Origin: Pelagerythrobacter sp041912895
GTDB lineage: Bacteria; Pseudomonadota; Alphaproteobacteria; Sphingomonadales; Sphingomonadaceae
Direction of reading: 5' to 3'
DNA length: 64,000 nucleotides
NCBI RefSeq assembly: GCF_041912895.1
Contig: NZ_JAYSGI010000002.1
Span: forward strand, 558,001-622,000
In this document: positions 35,995 through 47,246 of the stretch, piece by piece
Position numbering within the stretch: position 1 is the stretch's first letter
Layout of the letters: every line of letters begins with the position of its first letter
The notes under the pieces: model-generated
Seen by the model: the letters and a program-made list of their open reading frames with translations, nothing else
Database searches by the model: none
Told to the model about the DNA's origin: nothing
Program-made: the position numbers and the translations under genes

Positions 35995-37515
35995 TCAGCT
36001 TGCCAGCGTGTCCCGCGGCAGGCCGATCGTTACCGCGAGGCCACCCTTGCGCCAGTCCCGCGCGATCGTGCCGTCGAGCTGCGAGGTCACGCTCATGTCG
36101 ATCAGGCGGGTGCCGAAGCCGCGGGTGCGCTGGCCCGGATCGGGCTCTACGGGCTCGGGGCCTCCGCGCTCGGTCCATTCCAGCACCACGCCATCGCCGT
36201 GCTCCTCGCGCAGAGCGATGTCGATCGCGCCGCTGTCAGTGGAGAGCGCGCCGTACTTGACCGAATTGGTCGCCAGTTCGTGCAGCACCAGCGCGAGCGG
36301 GGTCGCCGCCCGCGCGCCGACCGGCGCGGTCTCGCCTTGGACCGTCAGCCGCCCGTCTTCGCCGGTGAACGGTTCGAGCACCGCGCGCACCAACCCGCGC
36401 AATTCGCTCGCGCCGCCGGTCGGCCGGATGAAATCCTGCGCCTTGCCGAGCGCGCTGATCGTGCCGACCAGATCCTCGCCGAATTCGCGCAGTTCCTCGC
36501 GCCCCCGGGTGCGGACCGAAACGAGGCCTGAAATCAGCGCGAACACGTTCTTGATCCGGTGCGCCAGTTCATGCGCGAGGGTATCGTTGGTGTCGGCCTG
36601 CCGCCGCCGCTCGTCGATATCGGTCAGCGTGCCGTACCAGCGCACCACCGCGCCGCTCTCGTCCTTCACCGGCAGCGCGCGCGAGAGGGTCCAGCGCCAT
36701 CCGCCGTCGGACTGGCGCAGGCGATATTCGTTCTCGTAAGCCTCGCCGCGGGCAAGCGAGTTCGTCCAGTTGCCGAACGTCTGTTCGTGGTCCTCGTCGT
36801 GGATGAACGGGCGCCAGTCGTCGGCCTCGATCGGCGGCTTGCCGCCGGTGATCGCCTGCCAGCGCCCGTTGAAATAGTCGAACCTGCCTTTGCCGTCGGC
36901 CGACCAGATGATGTCGGGCAGCCAGTCGCCCAGCGTGCGGAATTCCGATGCGCGGCGCGCGAGTTCCGCTTCGTTCTCGCGCGTTTCCCGCCGGCCCTGG
37001 ATGCGACGCTTGGCCGCCTGCGCAAGCACCGCGAGGCCCTGCTGCTGGAACTCGGTCAGTCCGCCCGGCCGGGCCACGGTGTGGATCACGCACAGCGCCC
37101 CGATCGGCGCGCCTTCGGCCGAGATCAGCGGCGCGCCGGCATAGAACCGCAGCCCGAAGTCGCCGGTGACCAGTTCGAATTCGGCGAAGCGCGGATCGCG
37201 CGTCGCGTCGGGCACGATCAACAGGCCGCTACCCATCATCGCGTAGGCGCAGAAACTGGTCGAGCGCGGGGTGCCATCGACCTCGACCCCGGTGCTGCCG
37301 AGAAACCGCTGACGCTCGGATTCGACCAGAGTGACCAGCGAAACCGGCACATCGCACAGTTGCGCAGCGAAGCGGGTGATGGCGGTCAGTTCGGGATCGT
37401 CCGCCAGCGAGTCGAGACCGTGTGCGGCGATTATCTTGGCGCGTTCGCTCTCGCCGCAGAATGCGGGCGCAGGCGGCGTGTTGCCCGGCCAGAGAGTAGA
37501 TTCGCGCAATTTCAT
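35995..37515 (-). CDS. Cytosolic GAF-PAS histidine kinase of the HWE family
   Basis: A 506-residue soluble sensor kinase: GAF domain (about 30-170), PAS domain with PAC motif (about 195-310, DWLPDIIWSADGKGRFDYFNGRWQAITG) and a HWE/HisKA_2 kinase core. The phospho-acceptor His is in LAHELAHRIKNVFALISGL, the N-box is LVLHELATNSVKYGAL and the WTERGGP motif carries the W and E that name the family. Such kinases often feed the alphaproteobacterial general stress response or light signalling; no partner is adjacent. ATG 37515 (MKLRESTLW) is preferred to 37557 because the longer tail has no family character. No membrane segment. Confidence 0.88.
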   Translation of the reverse strand: MKLRESTLWPGNTPPAPAFCGESERAKIIAAHGLDSLADDPELTAITRFAAQLCDVPVSLVTLVESERQRFLGSTGVEVDGTPRSTSFCAYAMMGSGLLIVPDATRDPRFAEFELVTGDFGLRFYAGAPLISAEGAPIGALCVIHTVARPGGLTEFQQQGLAVLAQAAKRRIQGRRETRENEAELARRASEFRTLGDWLPDIIWSADGKGRFDYFNGRWQAITGGKPPIEADDWRPFIHDEDHEQTFGNWTNSLARGEAYENEYRLRQSDGGWRWTLSRALPVKDESGAVVRWYGTLTDIDERRRQADTNDTLAHELAHRIKNVFALISGLVSVRTRGREELREFGEDLVGTISALGKAQDFIRPTGGASELRGLVRAVLEPFTGEDGRLTVQGETAPVGARAATPLALVLHELATNSVKYGALSTDSGAIDIALREEHGDGVVLEWTERGGPEPVEPDPGQRTRGFGTRLIDMSVTSQLDGTIARDWRKGGLAVTIGLPRDTLAS

Positions 37516-37660
37516 CCCGATCCATCGCCTGCATACAGGAAAGCAGCGGAATTCCAAAGGCTTTCCAGCGCGAACTTAACATGGGCCCCGGCCGCGTCAG
37601 GCAGCGGTTTGCCGCCGCGCGAGCGCTCGGCTATGCGCGTTGCCGCCAACAGGAGTTACC

Positions 37661-38821
37661 ATGCGCGCCACCCCCGATTTCGATTTCCAGCTCGGCGAAA
37701 CCGCCACGATGATCCGCGAGAGCGCCGCGCGCTTCGCCGACGAGCAGATCGCCCCGCTGGCCGAGCAGGCGGACCGCGAGGACCGCTTCCCGGTGGAGCT
37801 GTGGCCTAAGATGGGCGAGCTCGGCCTCCACGGCATCACGGTGGAGGAGGAATTCGGCGGTCTCGGCCTCGGCTATCTCGAACACGTGATCGCGGTGGAG
37901 GAAGTGAGCCGCGCGAGCGCCAGCGTGGGCCTCAGCTACGGCGCACACTCGAACCTGTGCGTCAACCAGATCCGCCGCTGGGGCAACGACGAGCAGAAGG
38001 CGAAATATCTGCCGAAGCTGATTTCGGGCGAACACGTGGGATCGCTCGCGATGTCGGAAGCGCAGGCCGGCTCCGACGTGGTCTCGATGAAGCTCAAGGC
38101 CGATGCGGTGCAGGGCGGTTTCGTGCTCAACGGCACCAAGTTCTGGATCACCAACGCCACCCATGCCGACACGCTGGTGGTCTATGCCAAGACCGGCGAA
38201 GGTTCGAAGGGGATTACCGCCTTCCTGATCGAGAAGGACATGCCCGGCTTTTCGATCGGGCAGAAGATCGACAAGATGGGCATGCGCGGCAGCCCCACCG
38301 CCGAACTCGTGTTCGACGATTGCGAGGTGCCCGAAGAAAACGTGATGGGCCCGCTGCACGGCGGGGTCGGTGTGCTGATGAGCGGGCTGGACTACGAGCG
38401 CGTGGTGCTCGCCGGCTTGCAGCTCGGGATCATGCAGGCGTGCCTCGACACCGTCATCCCCTACGTCCGCGAGCGCAAGCAGTTCGGCAAACCCATCGGC
38501 GCGTTCCAGCTGATCCAGGCCAAGGTCGCCGACATGTACGTCGCGCTGCAATCGGCGCGGGCCTACACCTACGCGGTGGCGAAAAGTTGCGATGCGGGCC
38601 AGACCACCCGCTTCGACGCCGCCGGCGCGATCCTGCTGGCGAGCGAGAACGCCTTCCGCGTCGCGGGCGAGGCGGTCCAGGCGCTGGGCGGCGCGGGCTA
38701 TACGAAAGACTGGCCGGTCGAACGCTACCTGCGCGATGCCAAGCTGCTCGACATCGGCGCGGGCACCAACGAAATCCGCCGCATGCTGATCGGCCGCGAA
38801 CTGATCGGGGCGGCGGGTTGA
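37661..38821 (+). CDS. ivd: Isovaleryl-CoA dehydrogenase
   Basis: A 386-residue FAD flavoprotein of leucine degradation, oxidising isovaleryl-CoA to 3-methylcrotonyl-CoA. MSEAQAGSDVVSMKL and WITNATHADTLVVYAKT are FAD/substrate motifs. Glu246 in GLDYERVVLA is placed as the catalytic base of isovaleryl-CoA dehydrogenases, distinct from the C-terminal Glu of most acyl-CoA dehydrogenases. QALGGAGYTKDWPVERYLRDAKLLDIGAGTNEIRRMLIGREL is the usual end. AGGAG precedes ATG 37661. It is coupled to a small membrane-protein gene and then the carboxylase of the next step. Confidence 0.93.
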   Translation: MRATPDFDFQLGETATMIRESAARFADEQIAPLAEQADREDRFPVELWPKMGELGLHGITVEEEFGGLGLGYLEHVIAVEEVSRASASVGLSYGAHSNLCVNQIRRWGNDEQKAKYLPKLISGEHVGSLAMSEAQAGSDVVSMKLKADAVQGGFVLNGTKFWITNATHADTLVVYAKTGEGSKGITAFLIEKDMPGFSIGQKIDKMGMRGSPTAELVFDDCEVPEENVMGPLHGGVGVLMSGLDYERVVLAGLQLGIMQACLDTVIPYVRERKQFGKPIGAFQLIQAKVADMYVALQSARAYTYAVAKSCDAGQTTRFDAAGAILLASENAFRVAGEAVQALGGAGYTKDWPVERYLRDAKLLDIGAGTNEIRRMLIGRELIGAAG

Positions 38822-39243
38822 ACGATCCTGTGCGAAGCGATGGCGGCAATGCTGTCGCACGCGCAGGGTCGATTCCTTTGGCCGTGAAAATCGTGTGGTC
38901 GATCGGTTTCTTGGTCGGCACCGCCTCCCACGCGCTCGACATCGCAACCTTCGGCTGGCTGCCCTATGATTTCATGCCGCTCGGCTTCAATGTTTACTGG
39001 ACCAGCCTTGTCGTCCTCGATCCGTTGGCAGCGCTGCTGATCTGGACGAAGCCGGGCTGGGCGTTATGGCTCGGCTGCCTCATCATGGCGTCGGATGTAC
39101 TCGTCAACACGTGGACCGTGTTCGGTGCGGGATTCTTCGAGATACTGCCAAGTCTCGGCTTTCAGACGATCTTTGCCGCCTTTGTCTTTTACGTCGCGAT
39201 CCGCCACAAGCCGTCGCGCCACTCCAGACCGGACCTTCGATGA
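38818..39243 (+). CDS. Small four-helix membrane protein of unknown function
   Basis: Not recognised. With the TTG start at 38818 (overlapping the ivd stop, TTGA) the product has 141 residues; GTG 38830 or GTG 38884 (VKIVWSIGF) are alternatives and the last begins right at the first helix. Four hydrophobic segments are visible (SIGFLVGTASHAL, FNVYWTSLVVLDPLAALLIW, WALWLGCLIMASDVLVNTW, LGFQTIFAAFVFYVAI). It overlaps both neighbours (TTGA and ATGA), so it is translated as part of the leucine-degradation unit, though nothing in it suggests a catabolic role. Confidence 0.65.
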   Translation: MNDPVRSDGGNAVARAGSIPLAVKIVWSIGFLVGTASHALDIATFGWLPYDFMPLGFNVYWTSLVVLDPLAALLIWTKPGWALWLGCLIMASDVLVNTWTVFGAGFFEILPSLGFQTIFAAFVFYVAIRHKPSRHSRPDLR

Positions 39244-40847
39244 CCGCACCCACCCTCACCACCAAGCTCGACCCCGAGAGCCCCGAGGCCAAGGCGCGGT
39301 TCGCGCACAACAAAGCGCTCGCCGACGATCTGCGCGCCAAGGTCGCCGAGGCGGCGCTGGGCGGGGCGGCGCGGCATCGCGAGCGGCATGTCAGCCGCGG
39401 CAAGCTGCTCCCGCGAGAGCGGGTGGAGCGGCTGCTCGATCCGGGCTCGCCGTTCCTCGAAATCGGACAGCTCGCGGCGAACGGGATGTATGAAGGCGAC
39501 GTCAACGGCGCTTCGATGATCGCGGGCGTGGGCCGTGTCTCGGGACGGCAAGTGATGATCGCGTGCAACGATCCCACCGTGAAGGGTGGCTCGTACTACC
39601 CGATGACGGTCAAGAAACACCTGCGCGCGCAGGAAATCGCACAGGAAAACCGCCTGCCGTGCATCTATCTCGTCGATAGCGGCGGAGCGAACCTGCCCTA
39701 CCAGGCCGAGGTCTTCCCCGACCGCGAGCATTTCGGGCGCATCTTCTTCAATCAAGCCAACATGTCCGCGCTCGGCATCCCGCAGATCGCCTGCGTGATG
39801 GGATCGTGCACCGCGGGCGGCGCCTACGTGCCCGCCATGTCCGACGAGACGGTGATCGTGCGCGAGCAGGGCACGATCTTCCTCGCCGGGCCGCCGCTGG
39901 TGAAGGCCGCGACGGGCGAGGAGATTTCGGCCGAGGACCTCGGCGGCGGCGACCTCCACGCCAGGAAGTCGGGCGTGGTCGACCACCTCGCCGAGAACGA
40001 CGAGCACGCGCTGACCATCGTGCGCGACATCGTCAGCCATCTCGGCGCGAACACCGGCGCAGCGAAGGACGTGGCGCTGCGCGACCCGCTCCCGCCGAAG
40101 TTCGACGCCGAAGATCTCTACGCCCTCATCCCCGACGACGTGCGCGCGCCTTACGACGTGCATGAAGTCATCGCCCGCATCGTCGACGGCAGCGAGTTCC
40201 ACGAATTCAAGCCGCTCTATGGCTCCACCCTCGTCTGCGGCTTCGCGCACATCCACGGCATGCCGGTGGCGATCCTCGCCAACAACGGGGTGCTGTTTTC
40301 CGAAAGCGCGCAGAAGGGGGCGCATTTCATCGAGCTCGCCTGCCAGCGGCGGATTCCGCTGCTGTTCCTGCAGAACATCTCGGGCTTCATGGTCGGCGGC
40401 AAGTACGAAGCGGAAGGCATCGCCAAGCACGGCGCCAAGCTGGTGACCACGGTCGCCACCGCCACCGTGCCCAAGGTCACCGTGGTGATCGGCGGCAGCT
40501 TCGGCGCAGGCAACTACGGCATGTGCGGACGCGCCTATTCCCCGCGCTTCCTGTTCACCTGGCCCAACGCGCGCATTTCGGTGATGGGCGGCGAACAGGC
40601 GGCATCGGTGCTCGCCACCGTCCACCGCGACGCCGACAGCTGGACGGCGGAACAGGCCGAGGAATTCAAGGCCCCGATCCGCCAGAAGTACGAGGACGAG
40701 GGCAACCCCTACTACGCCACCGCGCGCCTGTGGGACGACGGGGTGATCGACCCCGTGCAGACGCGCGACGTGCTCGGGCTCGCTTTCGCCGCCGCGCTGG
40801 AGGCCCCGATCGCCGAACGGCCCGCGTTCGGCGTGTTCCGGATGTGA
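39240..40847 (+). CDS. mccB: Methylcrotonyl-CoA carboxylase, carboxyltransferase (beta) subunit
   Basis: A 535-residue biotin-dependent carboxyltransferase that moves CO2 from carboxybiotin to 3-methylcrotonyl-CoA, the step after isovaleryl-CoA dehydrogenase. The N-terminal half has RHRERHVSRGKLLPRERVERLLDPGSPFLE and IYLVDSGGANLPYQAEVFPDREHFGRIF; the C-terminal half has FLQNISGFMVGGKYEAEGIAKHGAK and GSFGAGNYGMCGRAYSPRFLF. ATG 39240 overlaps the previous stop. The biotin carboxylase alpha subunit and hydratase do not follow, so the pathway is completed elsewhere. Confidence 0.94.
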   Translation: MTAPTLTTKLDPESPEAKARFAHNKALADDLRAKVAEAALGGAARHRERHVSRGKLLPRERVERLLDPGSPFLEIGQLAANGMYEGDVNGASMIAGVGRVSGRQVMIACNDPTVKGGSYYPMTVKKHLRAQEIAQENRLPCIYLVDSGGANLPYQAEVFPDREHFGRIFFNQANMSALGIPQIACVMGSCTAGGAYVPAMSDETVIVREQGTIFLAGPPLVKAATGEEISAEDLGGGDLHARKSGVVDHLAENDEHALTIVRDIVSHLGANTGAAKDVALRDPLPPKFDAEDLYALIPDDVRAPYDVHEVIARIVDGSEFHEFKPLYGSTLVCGFAHIHGMPVAILANNGVLFSESAQKGAHFIELACQRRIPLLFLQNISGFMVGGKYEAEGIAKHGAKLVTTVATATVPKVTVVIGGSFGAGNYGMCGRAYSPRFLFTWPNARISVMGGEQAASVLATVHRDADSWTAEQAEEFKAPIRQKYEDEGNPYYATARLWDDGVIDPVQTRDVLGLAFAAALEAPIAERPAFGVFRM

Positions 40848-40922
40848 GCCGGGACCGGCGCGAAACTCCGCTCCGGCCCATGCATTGAACCGGCGAACCT
40901 GCCAACAGGAGGACCAACCCCG

Positions 40923-41486
40923 ATGACCCCGACCGCCCGCCTCGTTCTCGCCGCTCCGCTCGCGCTGGCGTTGTCCGCATGCGGCGAGACCACCGACGTC
41001 GACGATGTCATCGTCGAGCCCGCCGGTATCGCGACGCCGGCCGACGTGACGCTGCCGAAGGTCGACGGCGAATATCCCGAGGTTCCGATCGATGCCCGGA
41101 CCACGGTGGACTACGCCGGCGACTACGAGCTGCGCGGCGCCGACGACAAGGTCAGCCGGATCACGCTGCGCGCCGACGACACCTACACCTGGAGCGCGGC
41201 GGACGGCACACGGATCGACGGCGTCTTCGCCTGGGCCCCTGATGGCGACCGCATCCTGATCGAGCGCGACGGCGAGGTTCAGGCCTATGCGGTGGCCGAG
41301 AACGTGCTCTACCGCCTGCCGTCGGCCACCGCCCCGGCGAACGGCGAGCGCAGCGAGGAAACCACCTGGCGCCGCAGCGGATCGCCCGATACCGATGACA
41401 CCGCCGACGCCGATGCCTCCGACGAGGCTCCCGCCGCGCCCCGGGAATCGCGCCCGCGCGAAAATTCGCCCGCCGCGGGCCTTTAA
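40923..41486 (+). CDS. Lipoprotein of unknown function (paralog of 44104-44598)
   Basis: A 187-residue lipoprotein with a signal ending LALSAC (Cys20). The mature part has a compact beta-rich domain, ITLRADDTYTW...GVFAWAPDGDRILIE...VLYRLPS, and an acidic/Pro-rich C-terminal tail (DTDDTADADASDEAPAAPRESRP). The central block aligns by eye with the lipoprotein at 44104-44598 (FTLVEAGRTTTGAWQWLPDGKRLRLEG...ALYRM). Family not recognised. AGGAGGA lies upstream of the ATG. It is 75 bases after mccB and probably a separate unit or a distal operon member. Confidence 0.8.
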   Translation: MTPTARLVLAAPLALALSACGETTDVDDVIVEPAGIATPADVTLPKVDGEYPEVPIDARTTVDYAGDYELRGADDKVSRITLRADDTYTWSAADGTRIDGVFAWAPDGDRILIERDGEVQAYAVAENVLYRLPSATAPANGERSEETTWRRSGSPDTDDTADADASDEAPAAPRESRPRENSPAAGL

Positions 41487-41526
41487 TCGCGCCGCCCCGG
41501 TCGCTAGGTTGTGCGAAATCGAGCGG

Positions 41527-42174
41527 ATGGACGGACCGGTGGACATGATCTCGCCCAGCCAGGCTGACAGCGAACGCGCGCGGCTCGTGGAGTTGGCGAT
41601 GCGCGCTATCGGGCGCACCGGAGAGAATGTCACCCGCACCGCGCTCGCCACCGAAGCGCGCCTGCCGCGCGCCCGGATCGACGCTCTCTTTCCATCGGAA
41701 GACGAGCTGTTCGATGCGATCCTCGAACAGTGGTACGCGCCCGCCATTGCGATCATGGAGGAGGCGGTCGCCTCCGACTTGCCGATCCGGCGCAAGTTCT
41801 ACGAATTCTTCGCCCGCCGCTTCCTGCGCGAGCGCGCGCGCTACCGCGAAGACCCCGCGGCATTCGCGGTCTATTGCGAGATCGGCAGCGACAAGATCGA
41901 GAACGTGCGCGGCTATATCGACCTGGCCGATCACTATCTCAGCGAACTGATCGCGCAGGCGCAGGAAGACGGCTATTTCGCCGGGCTCGGGATCAACCGC
42001 GCGCTCTCGCTGATCAACCAGATGGTCGCGTGCTACACCTCGCCCTACATGATGCTCATAATCGAGGAGCGACTGGCCGAGGACAAGTTGGCGGCGATCA
42101 TCGACACGCTGTTCGACGGGCTTCGCGCCGAAGCGCGCGGCGCCGCGCCGGTGGTGGGCCTCAGGATCGCCTGA
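41527..42174 (+). CDS. TetR-family transcriptional regulator
   Basis: A 215-residue protein with an N-terminal helix-turn-helix (about 12-58: RLVELAMRAIGRTGENVTRTALATEARLPRARIDALFPSEDELFDAIL) and an all-helical ligand domain. The recognition helix is shorter and more diverged than in classic TetR. The start could be ATG 41527 or ATG 41545. It runs after the lipoprotein gene with a 40-bp gap and converges with the 5'-nucleotidase gene 9 bases away. The ligand and targets are unknown. Confidence 0.82.
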   Translation: MDGPVDMISPSQADSERARLVELAMRAIGRTGENVTRTALATEARLPRARIDALFPSEDELFDAILEQWYAPAIAIMEEAVASDLPIRRKFYEFFARRFLRERARYREDPAAFAVYCEIGSDKIENVRGYIDLADHYLSELIAQAQEDGYFAGLGINRALSLINQMVACYTSPYMMLIIEERLAEDKLAAIIDTLFDGLRAEARGAAPVVGLRIA

Positions 42175-42183
42175 GGCGGACTC

Positions 42184-43914
42184 TCAGCGCGCGGTGAGGT
42201 CGGTTATCCGCCCTGTCGCGGGCAATTGCCGCATCTCCGTCGCGCGCAGATAGCTCTCCATCGCATCGAGGTCGGTCGGTCCGGTCGCGGCCTCGGCCCC
42301 GTCGGCGAACACGGTGAAAGTGTCTCCGCCCGCGGCGAGGAAGCTGTTCATCGTCACCCGGTAATTCGCCGCCGGATCGATCGGCGCGCCGTCGAGCGTG
42401 GCGGAAACGACACGGTTGCCCGAAGGCCGCCCCATGTCGTAGCGCAGCGCGAAACCTTCGGAGGCGGAAAAGGTCTGCACGAAGCCGTCGTCGTCGAACT
42501 GCTGTTCGAGCAGCGCGAGCAGTTGCGCACCGGTGAACGTCTTGGTCATCAGCGTGTTGCCGAAAGGCTGGGCGGCGTAGATGTCGCCGAAGGTGACCGT
42601 GCCGTCCTCGCCCGGCAGGATCGCGGCGCGCACGCCCGAATTGTTCATGAACGCGATCTGCGCGCCCGCCTCGCGCGTGGCGAAGAGCTGCGCGTCGGCG
42701 ATCAGATTGCCGAGCTGCGTCTCCTCGGTCGCCGGGCCGGGATCGGGCGCGGGGCCGGAGATCTTGCCGACCGGGCGCGATTCGGCTTCGTGCGCCGCGG
42801 CGGCATAGCGCGCCACGTAGTCGGCGATCGCCGCGTCGGGGGTAAATGCCGCGAACGCCGGGTCGGCCGCCTCGCCGCCGGGCGCGGGCGCGTTCTGCAC
42901 CACCACGTTGCGCGCGGTCACGGCGGTGACCTCGTTCGCCGCCGGATCGATCGTCAGCGCGATATCCGTCAGCAGCGCGCCGCCGTAGCCCGCGCTCGAC
43001 ACCGTGAAGGTGCGGGCCGGATCGACGGTCGAGAAATCGCAGACGTAGGTGCGGTGCGTGTGGCCCGAGATCACGAGATCGACCCGCGGGTCGAGCCGTT
43101 CGAGCACCGCGCGCAGCGCCCCCGCGACCGCGCCGCAGCCGGAATAGGGCGTGCCCGGCTCGGGGCTGAGGCCCTGGTGGATCGCGACCACGATCGCGTC
43201 GGCGCCCTCGCGCTCCAGTTCGGGGATCAGCGCGTTGATCGCGTCGGCCTCGTCGCCGAAGGTCAGCCCCTCCACTCCGCTCGGCGTCACTAGCGTGGGC
43301 GTGTCCTTCAGCGTCAGCCCGATCACGCCCACCGCCACCGCGCGCTCGCCGCTGCCGAAGCGGCGGATGGCGTGGCCGGGAAACAGCGTGCCGCCTCCGG
43401 TCATCACGTTGGCGGCGAGGAATGCGAAGTCCGCTCCGCCGAAGTCCGGCTCTACCGCGCAAGGATCGCGCAGGCCGAACTTCTCGCAGCCGCCTTCCTG
43501 CATTCGCTTGAGTTCGCGCCAGCCGCGATCGAATTCATGGTTGCCGACGGCGTTGAAATCGAGCCCGAGCCGATTCATCGCCCCGATCGTCGGCTCGTCG
43601 AGAAACAGCGAGGACACCAGCGGGCTGCCGCCGATGAGATCACCGGCCGCGATCACCAGCGAATGGTCTCCGCCGTTGCGATGCTCGGCCACTGCGCTGG
43701 CGAGATAAGCCGCACCACCGGCGCGCACCGCGTGTTCCGCGCCGTTCTCGCTGGTCAGTTCGACCGGCTTCGCCAGCGGCTCAAGGTTGCCATGAAAGTC
43801 GTTGAGGCCGACGATCTTGACCGTGACCGGCGTGGCGGAAGGCGTGTCGCGCACCGTGGTACAGGCGCCGAGCGCCAAGGCGGCGGCGAGCGGGAGGAGC
43901 TTGGCGAGGGTCAT
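42184..43914 (-). CDS. 5'-nucleotidase / UshA-like metallophosphatase lipoprotein
   Basis: A 576-residue periplasmic lipoprotein (lipobox LGAC, Cys about 18). The N-terminal dimetal phosphatase domain has GLNDFHGNLEP, AAGDLIGG, VGNHEFDRG, IVVAIHQG and ISGHTHRTY, which together supply the two-metal site. The C-terminal nucleotidase domain has MNNSGVRAAILPGEDGTVTFGDIYAAQPFGNTL and MNSFLAAGGDTFTVF. It hydrolyses nucleotides or nucleotide sugars outside the cytoplasm to recover nucleoside and phosphate. I chose ATG 43914 because it opens the lipoprotein signal; ATG 43950 is possible. It converges with the TetR gene. Confidence 0.92.
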   Translation of the reverse strand: MTLAKLLPLAAALALGACTTVRDTPSATPVTVKIVGLNDFHGNLEPLAKPVELTSENGAEHAVRAGGAAYLASAVAEHRNGGDHSLVIAAGDLIGGSPLVSSLFLDEPTIGAMNRLGLDFNAVGNHEFDRGWRELKRMQEGGCEKFGLRDPCAVEPDFGGADFAFLAANVMTGGGTLFPGHAIRRFGSGERAVAVGVIGLTLKDTPTLVTPSGVEGLTFGDEADAINALIPELEREGADAIVVAIHQGLSPEPGTPYSGCGAVAGALRAVLERLDPRVDLVISGHTHRTYVCDFSTVDPARTFTVSSAGYGGALLTDIALTIDPAANEVTAVTARNVVVQNAPAPGGEAADPAFAAFTPDAAIADYVARYAAAAHEAESRPVGKISGPAPDPGPATEETQLGNLIADAQLFATREAGAQIAFMNNSGVRAAILPGEDGTVTFGDIYAAQPFGNTLMTKTFTGAQLLALLEQQFDDDGFVQTFSASEGFALRYDMGRPSGNRVVSATLDGAPIDPAANYRVTMNSFLAAGGDTFTVFADGAEAATGPTDLDAMESYLRATEMRQLPATGRITDLTAR

Positions 43915-44103
43915 GCGGGCAGCTCTGGCTGATGCGGATGGCAGGATCATGACGATGCCGTGGCGGTATCGCGCGTGCGGCTCAACCTGAAATCGTTCGA
44001 TGGCGAGCGTGCCGCCGTCCGCTCCGCGTCTCCGCGTGACCAAAATCTGTCATCTGACCGTCGTATCGGATGCGGCACCCGATTCGACAGGAGCCACCCA
44101 CAG

Positions 44104-44598
44104 ATGCGCCGCACCACCGCCGCGTTCGCCTTCGTCCTTACCGTTCCGTTCGCGCTCGCTGCCTGCAGCGAGAAGCCCGAACGCGAGGGGGCCGACGATT
44201 TCGCCGCCCGTGTCAACGGCGGCGGCGATGCCGAGATGCCCGCGCCGCGAGGGCCCCAGGCCGATGGACCGCGCGACCCGTCGCTCCCGCGCGTCGCGGC
44301 CAACGGGCGCAAGGCGCTCGATCAGGCCGCCGCCTATACCCGGCCCAATGCCGACGGCACGGCCGACAGCCTCGCGATCCGGCAGGACGGCACGTTCACG
44401 CTGGTCGAGGCCGGGCGCACGACCACGGGCGCGTGGCAATGGCTGCCCGACGGCAAGCGCCTGCGGCTCGAGGGCGTGGTCCAGCAGCCGGTCGTGCTCG
44501 TCGCCGACGGCGCACTCTACCGCATGCAGAACGAGCGCGTGCCGTTCGACGACGTCACACCCGAGCGCACCTATCGCCTCGGCGCGGGCGAGCAGTAA
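44104..44598 (+). CDS. Lipoprotein of unknown function (paralog of 40923-41486)
   Basis: A 164-residue lipoprotein with the signal ending ALAACSE. A Pro/Gly-rich linker (residues about 30-70) leads to a small beta-rich domain with LAIRQDGTFTLVEAGRTTTGAWQWLPDGKRLRL and VLVADGALYRM, homologous by eye to the lipoprotein at 40923. It lies divergent to the 5'-nucleotidase (189-bp gap) and ends 3 bases before the convergent gyrB stop. Not recognised as a named family; the repeated pattern of a dosage-of-glycine turn (DG) and Trp suggests a lipocalin-like or beta-sandwich module (inference). Confidence 0.78.
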   Translation: MRRTTAAFAFVLTVPFALAACSEKPEREGADDFAARVNGGGDAEMPAPRGPQADGPRDPSLPRVAANGRKALDQAAAYTRPNADGTADSLAIRQDGTFTLVEAGRTTTGAWQWLPDGKRLRLEGVVQQPVVLVADGALYRMQNERVPFDDVTPERTYRLGAGEQ

Positions 44599-44601
44599 CG
44601 C

Positions 44602-47139
<2,538 letters not shown>

Positions 47140-47246
47140 ATAGGGATTCGCCCGGCGAATGCGAAGGAAAACGCCCGCCTCGCGCCGCTCTTTTCCCCAG
47201 CCGCAGAAGGCCGGCAACCCGAAGCGCCGTCGTGCGTTCCGATCGC

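Noticed and set aside
44049..44064. GTCAT and GTCGT 11 bp apart upstream of the lipoprotein at 44104, opposite the 5'-nucleotidase
   Set aside because: Only one half-site is good and no further repeats keep the phase. A Pho link to the nucleotidase would be attractive, but the evidence is too thin.
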